From assembly GCF_013410875.1 (NCBI RefSeq), contig NZ_JACCCU010000001.1, positions 1,984,001 through 2,048,000 on the forward strand: DNA of 64,000 nucleotides, given 5' to 3'. A model generated the notes under the pieces. The model was not told the DNA's origin. It searched no databases and worked only from the letters and a program-made list of their open reading frames with translations. The position numbers and the translations under genes were made by a program. Shown here one piece after another: positions 1 to 8,796 of the stretch. The DNA is from Tunturiibacter empetritectus. GTDB taxonomy: Bacteria; Acidobacteriota; Terriglobia; Terriglobales; Acidobacteriaceae. Numbering within the stretch: the first letter of the stretch is position 1; each line of letters opens with the position of its first letter.

Positions 1-496
1 CTCGATGCAGCCTACAACAATGCCGGCGTTCAAAATGTCCTTGCCGAGACTGCCGACTCTCCCCGCGACGACTACGACCGGATCATGGGGATCAACCTGC
101 GTGGTGTGTGGAGCTGCATGAAGTTCGAGCTGCAGCAGATGCGCAAGCAAGGCAGCGGAGCCATCGTTAACTGCTCTTCGCTTGGAGGTCTTATCGGTGG
201 TCCCCGGCGTGGCACTTACCATGCCGCGAAACACGGTGTTCTTGGATTCACGAAAAGTGCGGCTCTGGAATATGCTACGCGCGGCATTCGCGTCAACGCC
301 ATATGCCCAGGATGATAAGATGATCGCCGAAGGTCAGGGGGAAGAGCTCGATGTGATGATGAAGACCTACGTGCCGATGGGACGGTTGGGTCGGCCTGAA
401 GAGATCGCCGATGCCGTCCTATGGCTCTGCAGTTCAGCCGCGAGCTACGTTACTGGCCAGTCGATCTCGGTCGACGGTGGCTTCGTCATGCGCTAA
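1..496 (+). pseudogene. SDR family oxidoreductase, 5' truncated by the window and frameshifted
   Basis: A short-chain dehydrogenase/reductase whose start lies before the window. The first frame carries the NNAG motif (codons near 19-30), the catalytic YHAAK (YxxxK) near 220 and the NAICPG strand, then meets TGA at 313. The family C-terminus (MIAEGQ..., [25 protein letters not shown]) continues in another frame from about 314 to the TAA at 496. In intact relatives PG is followed by roughly seven residues including TPM that line the substrate pocket. These codons are missing, so a deletion that is not a multiple of three joins PG to DKMIAEG. SDRs use NAD(P)H for alcohol/ketone interconversion; the substrate cannot be told. 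It is probably a pseudogene, though a local sequencing error cannot be excluded. Confidence 0.8.
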
Positions 497-523
497 AGAG
501 TAACGAACATCAGGAGATCTGTA

Positions 524-1975
524 CTACACAGCACCAGACCCGCGGAACACCGCAGGAATCGTCTGAAAAAGAATCTTGATATCCAGCCACACCGACCACT
601 GGTCGATATACCGCATATCCAAAGCCATCCATTCGTCAAATCCAATGGAACTCCTGCCCATAATCTGCCACAGGCATGTGATTCCAGGCTTCACGCTGAA
701 CCGCCGTCTATGCCAGTCCTGCGAAAATCCCTCGTAGTCGCGCAGCGGAAGCGGTCGCGGACCCACAAGGCTCATGTGCCCGACTAGCACATTGATCAGC
801 TGCGGAATCTCATCCAGACTCGTCTTGCGAAGAAACTTGCCCGCTGAGGTGATCCGCGGATCATTCTTCAGCTTGAATGTCGGCCCCTGGGTCTCATTCA
901 AGTGCTCCACCTGCGACATAAGACGTTCCGCATTTTGCACCATCGTGCGAAACTTCAGAATCTCAAAAGGACGCTTGCCGTACCCCATCCTGATCTGTCT
1001 AAAAAAGACAGGACCGGGATCAGTCAGTTTGATCAACAACGCGATCATCAGGAAGAGTGGTGCGAGCGCCAGCAGCAACAGCAGCGAAACTGTGATATCG
1101 GTCGCACGTTTGATTAGGAACGCCCAGGCATCCCAGGACTCATCATGCAGTGTGATGGTGCCAATGGTTCCACGCAGAAAATCGCTTCGCTTCGACTCGT
1201 CCTGATCGAAGAACGTGCCCAGAAACCGGACCGCGATACCGTGATCGCGGCAGGAGGAGATAATGCCCGCAATCTGCTGGTAGAACGAAGCCAGAGGCAG
1301 AGCAACAATGACCTCATCCACAGGCAGTGTCCTCAATAGTTCAGGAACGGAATCCAAACCACCGACTATGGTTCCCAGCTGAGAGTCCGCTGTCTGCTTG
1401 CTCCACCATTGATCGTCCACAAAACCCTGGATACAGTACCCCCACTCCGGGTGGCTGGCCAGCTCTTGCACGAAGCTGTTGGCACGGCGATTGGTGCCCA
1501 CGATCAGCACATGCCTGCGGTTGTGTCCACGGGCTCGAAAAACCTGCATCGTCGCGCGAGCGACGAGACGGGTCGTAAGAAACGCCGCAAAGCTCATAAT
1601 GCCGAGGAGCGCCGCGACAACGGCCAGATCCATCGTGTTACGCATGGAACGCGATGCGATCAGCCACAGCCAGACGCAACTCAACAGTGCACACAGCGAA
1701 CTGGCAGTGCAGACATCGAGTACTTCTCTCACTGAGCCGGCCAATCGGCGGGAACGATAAAAACCATTGGACCTGAGTATGACGTGCCATCCCAGAACCA
1801 GCACCAGAGTCGCCGCAAAAACCTGGATAGGATAGTGGGTCTCCAGTGAGTTGAAGACGTCAGATGCCCGCTGATGAACCGCAGTGATGTAAGAGAGTCC
1901 AAGACAGCAAAGCAAAAGCCCGATATCGCCGATTGGGGCCAGCCCTAAAATGGTTATTCGATTGGACGGTGTCAT
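524..1975 (-). CDS. Undecaprenyl-phosphate sugar phosphotransferase (exopolysaccharide initiating, WcaJ/WbaP-like)
   Basis: 483 aa, full length for the family of exopolysaccharide polyprenyl glycosylphosphotransferases, which start a polysaccharide repeat unit by moving a hexose-1-phosphate from a UDP-sugar to undecaprenyl phosphate in the inner membrane. Hydrophobic segments lie near residues 9-33, 52-68, 90-107 and 117-137. A nucleotide-binding-like domain (HVLIVGTNRRA at 155-165) follows, then a membrane segment (292-315) and the catalytic bacterial sugar transferase domain with KFRTM (341-345), LDEIPQ (387-392), SLVGPRP (402-408) and PGITCLWQ (430-437). It is divergent from ugd and uxs, which supply UDP-sugars, so the three genes probably serve one polysaccharide pathway. 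The sugar transferred (glucose or galactose) is not decidable from sequence. Confidence 0.9.
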   Translation of the reverse strand: MTPSNRITILGLAPIGDIGLLLCCLGLSYITAVHQRASDVFNSLETHYPIQVFAATLVLVLGWHVILRSNGFYRSRRLAGSVREVLDVCTASSLCALLSCVWLWLIASRSMRNTMDLAVVAALLGIMSFAAFLTTRLVARATMQVFRARGHNRRHVLIVGTNRRANSFVQELASHPEWGYCIQGFVDDQWWSKQTADSQLGTIVGGLDSVPELLRTLPVDEVIVALPLASFYQQIAGIISSCRDHGIAVRFLGTFFDQDESKRSDFLRGTIGTITLHDESWDAWAFLIKRATDITVSLLLLLALAPLFLMIALLIKLTDPGPVFFRQIRMGYGKRPFEILKFRTMVQNAERLMSQVEHLNETQGPTFKLKNDPRITSAGKFLRKTSLDEIPQLINVLVGHMSLVGPRPLPLRDYEGFSQDWHRRRFSVKPGITCLWQIMGRSSIGFDEWMALDMRYIDQWSVWLDIKILFQTIPAVFRGSGAV

Positions 1976-2678
1976 TCGGGAAGCCCCTTCTGAAAAGTGT
2001 CTTCTCGCAAAGTTGGTGGAACCGCTGAGTAGCTGATTAAGCCCGAACGTCTCACACTCAGACTAACCTGTCCCAACAACATCAAGCAATGAAGAAAAAA
2101 TACCCAAGAAGGATTTCTCACAAGAGTCGAGGCGATCATAAAGCAGGCAATTCTCCCGCCATTTGCCCGAAAATCTCAATTTAATTAGGCGGTCAATCTA
2201 TTGAGAAGTCGACGATATGTCTCTAAATTGTCTCCAGTCTATTCACGAAGGCGACACCCGTGGACAAAATAAGATGGCATCAACACCGCAACCTGCGATA
2301 TAAGGAGACTTGAGCGTTTTTCTGCAACAGAGCGACATCGAACTGAGAAAATTTTCATTAGCGAGCATCGTCCGTGCTGGAGGGCCTCATGGATAGACTC
2401 ACAAACAATCTTGCTCCTGCACCTTCCACCAACCACCTCTCCGTGAACTCCAGATCGATCCCGCTGGTATTCGGAGGACCTCCTCCAGTGGTTCGTCGCT
2501 GTCGATATTTTAGATACCTGAAATATCGACACGATCAAGCCAACTCATCCCCGATTTTGATCGTCCTACAAAAAGACCCACTGCCCGTAGACACCTATTT
2601 ATAGACCGATGGAAGATGCGGGCAGTCGTCCGCCAACCTCGATCTTGTGCATAAAAAAGATAGACCCTGGGAGACCCT
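1976..2678. other. 703-bp divergent intergenic region without a gene
   Basis: Lies between the glycosylphosphotransferase and ugd, which are transcribed away from each other, so it must hold both promoters. It is AT-richer than its surroundings. The short ORFs in it (2239-2538 minus, 2374-2604 plus) show no family motif or secretion signal. The only clear structure seen is the inverted repeat at 2501-2530. ugd has a good ribosome site (GGGAG, six bases before ATG 2679). Confidence 0.6.
2501..2530. promoter_or_regulatory. Perfect 10-bp inverted repeat upstream of ugd
   Basis: GTCGATATTT and AAATATCGAC are exact reverse complements separated by 10 bases. It lies about 150 bp before the ugd start in the divergent promoter region. 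No T-run follows, so a terminator is unlikely. A dimeric-regulator operator or a leader hairpin are both possible. The structure is seen in the sequence; the role is inference. Confidence 0.45.
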
Positions 2679-4097
2679 ATGAGTGATTCGATTCACATTG
2701 CAGTCGTCGGTTCCGGTTACGTCGGATTAGTAGCTGCTGTCTGTTTTGCAGAGATGGGTCACAGCGTCGTATGCGTCGATAACGACCAGAAAAAAGTGAC
2801 CGCATTGCAGGACGGCGAAAGCCTGATTCACGAGAAGTATCTACCGGAGCTTCTTCAGCGATATCGCAACGCCAGAGTGCGTTTTACCACCGACCTCTCT
2901 GCCGCAACCCGCGAAGCGCAGGCAATCTTCATCGCAGTCGGCACACCCCAGAGCGAGACAGGAGATGCCGACCTGTCCTATGTCGAAGCCGTCGCCAGTG
3001 AGATTGCGCGTTCCATCACTACCTATAAAGTCATAGCGGAAAAGAGCACGGTCCCCGTCTATACCAATGAATGGATTCGCAGGGTCATGGAGCGCAACGG
3101 CGTCTCTCGGGAGATGTTCGATGTCGTCTCCAACCCCGAGTTCCTCCGCGAAGGAACAGCCGTCGCTGACTTCCTCCATCCCGACCGAATCGTCGTAGGA
3201 ACCGACAGCGACCGCGCCGCCGAGATCATGGCGAAGATCTACGAGCCCTTGACCACGGGCAGGTACTACGCTAAAGCCGGAGCAATCGACGGCTCCTGCA
3301 ATAACGACGCTCCGCCACCTCTGCTGCGTACCTCCACCAAGAGCGCCGAGATCATCAAGCACGCCTCCAACGCCTTCCTCGCCCTCAAAATCTCCTTCAT
3401 CAACGCCGTCTCCAATCTCTGCGAGGCCGCAGACGCAGACGTCGAACAGGTAGCCCAGGGCATGGGCCTCGACAGCCGTATCGGACCAAAATTTCTGCGG
3501 CCCGGCATCGGTTACGGCGGATCCTGCTTCCCGAAGGATGTCGCCGCCTTCCGCTCAGTCGCCGAGCAGCTTGGAGTCAACTTCTCTCTGCTCTCTGAAG
3601 TCGAGAACATCAACGTCGACCAGAAGCGGCGATTCCTCAATAAGGTTCGTTCCGCGCTCTGGACGCTCCGCGGCAAAAAGCTCGGCGTTCTTGGCCTCGC
3701 CTTCAAAGGTGGGACCGACGACATTCGCGACTCTCCCGCAATCGAGCTGGTCCGAATGTTGATCGAAGAGGGATGCTCCATCCGTGCCTTCGATCCCGCC
3801 GCCATGCAGCGTGCGCAGCAGATACTCCCTGCCGGACCTGAGATTCAATACGCCTTCGACCCCTACGACGCCTCCAGCGACGTCGACGCTCTTCTGATCC
3901 TCACAGACTGGTCGGAGTTTGCACGTCTCGACCTTCAGCGTCTCGCCGCGGCAATGCGCTTCCCTATCATCCTTGATGGCCGCAATCTCTATGATCCCGA
4001 GCTGATGCTGGAAAATGAGATTACATACTTCAGCGTAGGCAGACCAACGCGGCATCACACGGAGGAGCTCGCAACCGTCGCGTCTCGCACTCGATAA
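2679..4097 (+). CDS. ugd: UDP-glucose 6-dehydrogenase
   Basis: 472 aa. Oxidises UDP-glucose to UDP-glucuronate with two NAD+ in the cytosol. The N-terminal Rossmann fold has GSGYVG (11-16), followed by VGTPQ (87-91), EKSTVP (121-126) and NPEFLREG (152-159). The catalytic cysteine is in GGSCFPKD (Cys283), and the C-terminal nucleotide-binding domain has GLAFKGGTDDIRDSP. A stretch around residues 200-222 is a small insertion relative to the shortest family members. Start ATG 2679 is supported by GGGAG six bases upstream. uxs follows 89 bp downstream on the same strand and uses its product. Confidence 0.95.
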   Translation: MSDSIHIAVVGSGYVGLVAAVCFAEMGHSVVCVDNDQKKVTALQDGESLIHEKYLPELLQRYRNARVRFTTDLSAATREAQAIFIAVGTPQSETGDADLSYVEAVASEIARSITTYKVIAEKSTVPVYTNEWIRRVMERNGVSREMFDVVSNPEFLREGTAVADFLHPDRIVVGTDSDRAAEIMAKIYEPLTTGRYYAKAGAIDGSCNNDAPPPLLRTSTKSAEIIKHASNAFLALKISFINAVSNLCEAADADVEQVAQGMGLDSRIGPKFLRPGIGYGGSCFPKDVAAFRSVAEQLGVNFSLLSEVENINVDQKRRFLNKVRSALWTLRGKKLGVLGLAFKGGTDDIRDSPAIELVRMLIEEGCSIRAFDPAAMQRAQQILPAGPEIQYAFDPYDASSDVDALLILTDWSEFARLDLQRLAAAMRFPIILDGRNLYDPELMLENEITYFSVGRPTRHHTEELATVASRTR

Positions 4098-4186
4098 GGA
4101 CATTAGCCACTGAACTGTCTTGTGCAATCCGGTAGGACCTCAGGCAGCCAACCGGAACTCGCACCTTAGGGGGATTTGAGGAAGAT

Positions 4187-5152
4187 ATGAACGCCAAAAA
4201 AATTCTAGTAACCGGAGCAGCAGGGTTTCTCGGTTCGCACCTTTGCGACTCCCTGCTGAGTGCCGGAAACACCGTCCTCGGCGTCGACAACCTGAGCACA
4301 GGCAACATGGCCAATCTCGCCCACCTTCATAACGAGTCCCGCTTCGACTTCGAGCGCCTCGACATCTGCCAGCCCTTTGACCCAGGCAAAGTCGACTACG
4401 TCTTCAACTTCGCCTCCCCGGCAAGCCCCGTGGACTATGCCCGGCTCGGCGTCGAAACCCTCCTCGTCGGGTCAGCCGGAACCATCAACACTCTCGAGAT
4501 CGCAAAGAAGTATCACGCCGGCTACCTCCACGCCTCTACCTCAGAGTGCTACGGCGACCCCGAGGTTCATCCTCAAACCGAGACCTACTGGGGACACGTC
4601 AATCCCATCGGACCCCGTTCGGTCTATGACGAAGCCAAGAGATTCTCTGAGGCCGCCGTCATGGCCTATCACCGCTACCATCGCGTCAACACGCACCTGG
4701 TGCGGATCTTCAACACGTACGGACCAAGGTTACAAATTAACGATGGCCGCGTCATCTCCAACCTCATGTCACAGGCCCTGCGTGGCGAGCCTCTCACCAT
4801 CTACGGTGACGGAATGCAGACCAGAAGCTTCTGCTATGTCTCCGATCTGATCGCAGGCATCCTCGCCCTTGCAGCCTCCAACGAGCATCTCCCCGTCAAC
4901 ATAGGCAATCCCGAAGAGTGGACCATCCTCAGTTGTGCCGAAGAGATTCTCAAGCTCATCGGATCCGACAAAAAAATCGTCTTCAAGCCCCTCCCCCAAG
5001 ACGACCCAACCCGTCGCAGGCCGGACATCAGTAAGGCGATCAGCCTTCTCGGATGGACTCCCAAAATTCAACTGCGTCAAGGACTCGAAATGTCTCTGTC
5101 CTACTTCCAGGAGCACGCCGAAACTGGACTAGTGCAAAACTCGCAGACCTGA
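4187..5152 (+). CDS. uxs: UDP-glucuronate decarboxylase (UDP-xylose synthase)
   Basis: 321 aa extended SDR of the NAD-dependent epimerase/dehydratase family. It should decarboxylate UDP-glucuronate to UDP-xylose, keeping its NAD bound. GAAGFLG (10-16) binds NAD, TSEC (118-121) holds the catalytic Thr/Ser region, and SVYDEAKR places Tyr147 and Lys151 in the YxxxK pair. [11 protein letters not shown] and RIFNTYGPR are typical of the UXS group rather than of GalE or RmlB. The start has GAGGA six bases before the ATG. Its position just after ugd fits a two-step UDP-xylose route feeding the glycosyltransferase opposite. A dTDP-glucose dehydratase is a less likely alternative. Confidence 0.87.
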   Translation: MNAKKILVTGAAGFLGSHLCDSLLSAGNTVLGVDNLSTGNMANLAHLHNESRFDFERLDICQPFDPGKVDYVFNFASPASPVDYARLGVETLLVGSAGTINTLEIAKKYHAGYLHASTSECYGDPEVHPQTETYWGHVNPIGPRSVYDEAKRFSEAAVMAYHRYHRVNTHLVRIFNTYGPRLQINDGRVISNLMSQALRGEPLTIYGDGMQTRSFCYVSDLIAGILALAASNEHLPVNIGNPEEWTILSCAEEILKLIGSDKKIVFKPLPQDDPTRRRPDISKAISLLGWTPKIQLRQGLEMSLSYFQEHAETGLVQNSQT

Positions 5153-5405
5153 GAAGTTTTTCTCATGCAAAAACCAGTAAAGTCGTCTCTATGCAAAACA
5201 AAGAACTTAGATCCGCATAATCTGAAAAAGTGCCCAACTTCCATTGTTAAATTCTCGTGGATTTGAATCGTTCTAAGCGACGCTCGATAAGCACTTAGCC
5301 CACAATTATAGACAGCAGATCCTGTAACTTTTTCATCTGGGGAACATCTTCAACAGTGAGAAGATGTTCTCAATTGAGCCATCACTCTTTGCGCTGGAGG
5401 GACTC

Positions 5406-6164
5406 ATGAAGCGAGTTACTGAAGAAAGCATCTCCCCGAACGTCATCAAGGTGTTTGTGGCCAACTTGCCGGTCATGCTCTGCGAGCTCTTGCAGGGAGC
5501 CTTCGAAACCGTTCCCGACATCCAGATCGTCGCCCCGGTCAATGATGTCCTGCATCTCGTCAACGCGACCAGGCCCCTCCCGGTCGACATCATCCTCATC
5601 GGCTCGTCCATGATGGAGAACACTCAGGGTGCCGTCTCCATCCTTCAATCCCTTCCCGACTTTTACAAAAATACCCGCGTCGTCGTCCTCACCCAGGATC
5701 CCGACTACGCCGAAGTTATCTCCCTGTTCCGTGCTGGAGCCAAAGGCATCTTCGGCAGCGCCGACCTGCGCTTCGAGCTCCTCTGCAAGTGCATCCGATG
5801 CGTTCACCAGGGGCAGATCTGGGCAAAGAACGAGTTGCTCGCCCACCTGGTGTCCTCTCTCTCGCACCCCAGATCGACCAACGTCATCGATCGCCACGGC
5901 AAGCCTCTGCTCACCACCCGTGAGCAGCAGGTTCTGCATCTTCTCTCCGACGGCCTCAGCAACTCCGAGCTGGCGACCATCTTGAAGCTCAGCGAGCACA
6001 CCATAAAAAATCACCTCTTCCGCATCTACGATAAGCTGGGCGTCTCCAACCGCATGGAGGCCGTCCTCTACGCCCTAACCCCTCGCGACGTGCATTACCC
6101 GACACAAAATCGCCCCAGCCACCCCGCATCCTCCAACAAGATCGCAATCATCAAAACCGCCTAG
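5406..6164 (+). CDS. LuxR/NarL-type response regulator
   Basis: 252 aa from ATG 5406, chosen over ATG 5364 because GGAGGG stands five bases before it. The N-terminal part resembles a receiver fold (IKVFVANLPVMLCELLQGAF, then a strand ending IILIGSS) but the phosphoacceptor region is atypical, with no clear acidic pair at the start. The C-terminus is a complete LuxR-type helix-turn-helix: LTTREQQVLHLLSDGLSNSE and LKLSEHTIKNHLFRIYDKLG near residues 176-225. It should bind DNA as a dimer. No kinase gene is adjacent. It lies 250 bp after the UDP-xylose genes, so control of polysaccharide synthesis is possible but unproven. Confidence 0.85.
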   Translation: MKRVTEESISPNVIKVFVANLPVMLCELLQGAFETVPDIQIVAPVNDVLHLVNATRPLPVDIILIGSSMMENTQGAVSILQSLPDFYKNTRVVVLTQDPDYAEVISLFRAGAKGIFGSADLRFELLCKCIRCVHQGQIWAKNELLAHLVSSLSHPRSTNVIDRHGKPLLTTREQQVLHLLSDGLSNSELATILKLSEHTIKNHLFRIYDKLGVSNRMEAVLYALTPRDVHYPTQNRPSHPASSNKIAIIKTA

Positions 6165-6289
6165 TGTTCCGTCTTTTGAAGCGCCAGGCGATCGCCAGAA
6201 GACTGCAAGAAAGCCCGCACCACGAAGTCACCACGAACTGGGCCTTCCTCGCCACCCGGTGGTACACTAAGTTTTAGGTTTAGGTGCGA

Positions 6290-6303
6290 ACGCCGCAAGG
6301 CGT
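6290..6303 (+). promoter_or_regulatory. Small GCAA-loop hairpin in the secG leader
   Basis: ACGCC-GCAA-GGCGT forms a 5-bp stem closed by a GNRA tetraloop about 70 bases before the secG start. It could be a leader RNA structure or chance; no matching riboswitch class was recognised. Confidence 0.25.
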
Positions 6304-6375
6304 GGGGACTTTGTGCCGATCCCAGACATTCTCCGGAGATCACTCTCCGACTCCAAGAGGTAGCAAGCAGCTCCG

Positions 6376-6675
6376 ATGGTTATTCTTCTCGTCATCATTC
6401 ACGTTATCGTCTGTCTCTTTCTCATCGGCGTAGTCCTCCTGCAGCAGGGCAAGTCCGCCGACCTCGCCGGCGCCTTCGGCGGCCAGGGATCCCAGACCGC
6501 CTTCGGCCCCCGCGGTGCGGCCAATCTCCTCACTAAGCTCACCACCTACTCGGCCATCGTCTTCATGCTGACCTCCATTGGCCTCACCATCCTGCTCTCA
6601 CGCGCCAGTGGCGACCACTCCGTCCTCTCCGGCACCGCCCACCCCGCCAGCCAGACGACACCTGCCAAGAAGTAG
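6376..6675 (+). CDS. secG: Preprotein translocase subunit SecG
   Basis: 99 aa inner-membrane protein that helps SecYE and SecA translocate unfolded proteins. Two membrane helices are seen (about 3-23 and 53-74) with the family signature between them: [18 protein letters not shown] followed by a Gly/Ser/Gln-rich loop. The C-terminus is short and hydrophilic. It stands alone here, followed by a terminator at 6692; tpiA, a frequent neighbour in other phyla, is absent. Confidence 0.92.
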   Translation: MVILLVIIHVIVCLFLIGVVLLQQGKSADLAGAFGGQGSQTAFGPRGAANLLTKLTTYSAIVFMLTSIGLTILLSRASGDHSVLSGTAHPASQTTPAKK

Positions 6676-6691
6676 CTGCCGAATCTTCAGA

Positions 6692-6722
6692 GATGCGCAG
6701 GCCTTGGGCTTGCGCATTTTTT
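6692..6722 (+). terminator. Rho-independent terminator after secG
   Basis: ATGCGCAGGCC-TTG-GGCTTGCGCAT forms a stem of about ten pairs with one mismatch, followed directly by TTTTTT. The motif GCATTTT recurs twice more in the next 50 bases (near 6735 and 6757), which is unusual and may reflect duplication of the 3' arm. Confidence 0.8.
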
Positions 6723-6802
6723 AATTCACAGCCTTACGCATTTTTAGTTCCAGCTTTGCGCATTTTCACTCACAACATTTCCCCTAAGAAGGCTAAAACA
6801 GC

Positions 6803-7432
6803 ATGATCCACGAGATTCTTCCCGTCGGCCCGCTGCAATGTAACTGCTCCATCCTGGGAGATGAAACCTCCCTCGAGGCCATTGTCGTCGACCCCGGCGA
6901 CAACATTCCCCGAATCATGGCCGTCCTGGCTAACCACAACCTCACTGTCAAAAAGATCGTTATCACCCACGCCCACATCGACCACATCGCCGGAGCCCAT
7001 CGCCTCAAGCAGCTCACCGGCGCCCCCATCCTCTACAACCAACACGACCTCCCTCTGGTCAAGATGATGGACATTCAGGCAGGCTGGCTCGGCATCCCCA
7101 CCCCCACCGTCTCAACCCCCGACGACACCCTCGACGACGGCAAGTTCATCGCTGTAACCGGTCTCACCGGCTCCATCCTCCACACCCCCGGCCACACCGA
7201 AGGCAGCGTCTGCCTCTACCTTCCCGCCCAATCCCTCCTTCTCGCAGGTGACACCCTCTTCGCCGGCTCTATCGGCCGCACGGACCTCCCCGGTGGCGAC
7301 ATTCGCAAGCTTCTTGCCTCCATCCACGACCGCCTTCTCACCCTGCCGGACGAGGTCACCGTCATCCCCGGACACGGTTCCAAAACCACCATTGGTGCAG
7401 AACGAGACTCTAATCCATTTCTTCAAAGCTAG
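6803..7432 (+). CDS. MBL-fold metallohydrolase (glyoxalase II-like, YcbL type)
   Basis: 209 aa. The metal motif HAHIDH is at residues 56-61. Further ligands lie in HTPGHTEGS, AGDTLF and PGHGSKTTIG, so a binuclear zinc/iron site of the metallo-beta-lactamase fold looks complete. The length and absence of the glyoxalase II C-terminal substrate domain put it with YcbL-like enzymes, which hydrolyse S-lactoylglutathione slowly or act on other thioesters. It is cytosolic, with no signal peptide. It is separated from secG by a terminator and is convergent with the aminotransferase. Confidence 0.88.
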   Translation: MIHEILPVGPLQCNCSILGDETSLEAIVVDPGDNIPRIMAVLANHNLTVKKIVITHAHIDHIAGAHRLKQLTGAPILYNQHDLPLVKMMDIQAGWLGIPTPTVSTPDDTLDDGKFIAVTGLTGSILHTPGHTEGSVCLYLPAQSLLLAGDTLFAGSIGRTDLPGGDIRKLLASIHDRLLTLPDEVTVIPGHGSKTTIGAERDSNPFLQS

Positions 7433-7489
7433 TAAAAACAATCGCTTACATAAAACATTAAATGTACAGCTTTACATGCATCACATGAA

Positions 7490-8668
7490 CTAGTAACTAC
7501 CGTGGTTCCACCCAGTTACCCTTTTGATTCTTGAAATCCCCTCCGCAAACTCCTCCGCGGATCCCAGCAAACTCACCACCACCCGCCCAGCTTCACCGAT
7601 CCCGTAAAAGCTCCCTAGATGCACGATCACCCCCGCCTCTCGTAACAAACTCTCAGCAACATCGCCCACCCCATGCCTCTGACGCAGCCGCAGAATCGCG
7701 CTCCACCCAGCCTCCACCTTCAGCACCTCGACCCCACCCTCAACCGCAAGCCGCAGATTCTCCCTCACCCGCTGCAAAATCTGCGCCTGAATCCCCCGTC
7801 TCTCCGCCAGCCAGACCGGCAGCGCCCGCTGCATCGGCGCGTTCACCGACAGAAAAGTATCCGCAACCACCTCCAGCCGCCCCATCGCCTGCATTCGATC
7901 CCTCTCCGGCCCAAGCCCCACGATCCACCCAACCTTCATCTGCGGCAACCCCGCAATCTTGCTCATCCCGCTCAGCACAAACGTCAGTTCCGGGTGCGGC
8001 CCCACGGCAAAGCTCGTCAGCCTCATCCCCTCCTCCAGCGGATAGTCCAGAAACACCTCATCCACGATCAGCGCCAACCCGTGCCGCGCACAGATCTCCT
8101 CCAGCCGCCCCCGCTCCCCCGCCCCCGTTACGTGCCCGGTCGGATTATTCGGATGCACCACAACCAGAGCCTTGGTCCTCGGCCCAATCCGGCGCTCCAG
8201 CTCCGCAAAGTCGATCCACCATCCATAGTCATAGAACAGCGGATAAGGCCTCAGCCGCACATCCTCCAGATCCGCCAGAAAATCGAACAGCGGATAGCTC
8301 GGCTGCGCCACCAGCACCTCATCACCCGCGTCGCACAGCAGCCGAAAAAGATACCCATACCCCTCGCTCGTACTGGTCGTCAGCACCACGCTGTCCGGAT
8401 CAACCTCCGCGCCATGCCCCCCGTAGTACCCGGCAACCGCCTCCCGCGCGAACCTCATCCCACGAGGATCGGGATCGTAGATCATTGCCTCCCCGCTAGC
8501 CAAAGGCGCAAGCACAGCCTCCGCGTCATACTCAAACCCACACACCGTAGGGTTCGACACCGTCAGGTCCACCAGCTTCCGCCCCGCCGCCCGCGCCTCG
8601 CGAATCGCAGCTGCGAACCCACTCTCCCCCACATCCCAACCCGTCCGCGTCGAAAACCGATAGCTCAC
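7490..8668 (-). CDS. Pyridoxal-phosphate-dependent aminotransferase (class I/II)
   Basis: 392 aa fold-type I aminotransferase. PNNPTG (173-178), VDEVFLDY (202-209) and SGMSK with the PLP lysine at 237, followed by GLPQMKVGW, are all present. These motifs resemble Ala/Asp-type transaminases that move amino groups between amino acids and 2-oxo acids. The amino donor cannot be assigned. It is a single gene convergent with the MBL-fold gene (57-bp gap) and upstream of the receptor terminator. Long open frames on the opposite strand are shadows of high GC. Confidence 0.88.
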   Translation of the reverse strand: MSYRFSTRTGWDVGESGFAAAIREARAAGRKLVDLTVSNPTVCGFEYDAEAVLAPLASGEAMIYDPDPRGMRFAREAVAGYYGGHGAEVDPDSVVLTTSTSEGYGYLFRLLCDAGDEVLVAQPSYPLFDFLADLEDVRLRPYPLFYDYGWWIDFAELERRIGPRTKALVVVHPNNPTGHVTGAGERGRLEEICARHGLALIVDEVFLDYPLEEGMRLTSFAVGPHPELTFVLSGMSKIAGLPQMKVGWIVGLGPERDRMQAMGRLEVVADTFLSVNAPMQRALPVWLAERRGIQAQILQRVRENLRLAVEGGVEVLKVEAGWSAILRLRQRHGVGDVAESLLREAGVIVHLGSFYGIGEAGRVVVSLLGSAEEFAEGISRIKRVTGWNHGSY

Positions 8669-8745
8669 CCTTCCATGCTAATCGTTCAGCGAATCCGGTC
8701 CCCTCCCTCAACCAAATCCAAACGAAATCCACCGGCATGCAAAAC

Positions 8746-8777
8746 AAAGCGGGCGACGCAATAGCATCGCCCGCTTT
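8746..8777 (-). terminator. Rho-independent terminator of the TonB-dependent receptor gene
   Basis: AAAGCGGGCGA and TCGCCCGCTTT are perfect 11-bp complements around a 10-base loop, with T-rich flank on both strands (TTTGTTTT on the minus strand). It sits 20 bp after the receptor stop and just upstream of the aminotransferase start, so it should also keep receptor transcription out of that gene. Confidence 0.85.
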
Positions 8778-8796
8778 ATTTGCTTCCCACCCAGGG

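Noticed and set aside
2239..2604. Short frames in the ugd upstream region
   Set aside because: No family, no signal, cross the inverted repeat; treated as non-coding.
7531..8764. Two plus-strand frames opposite the aminotransferase
   Set aside because: Pro/Ser or His/Arg-rich shadows; the minus-strand enzyme has all its motifs.
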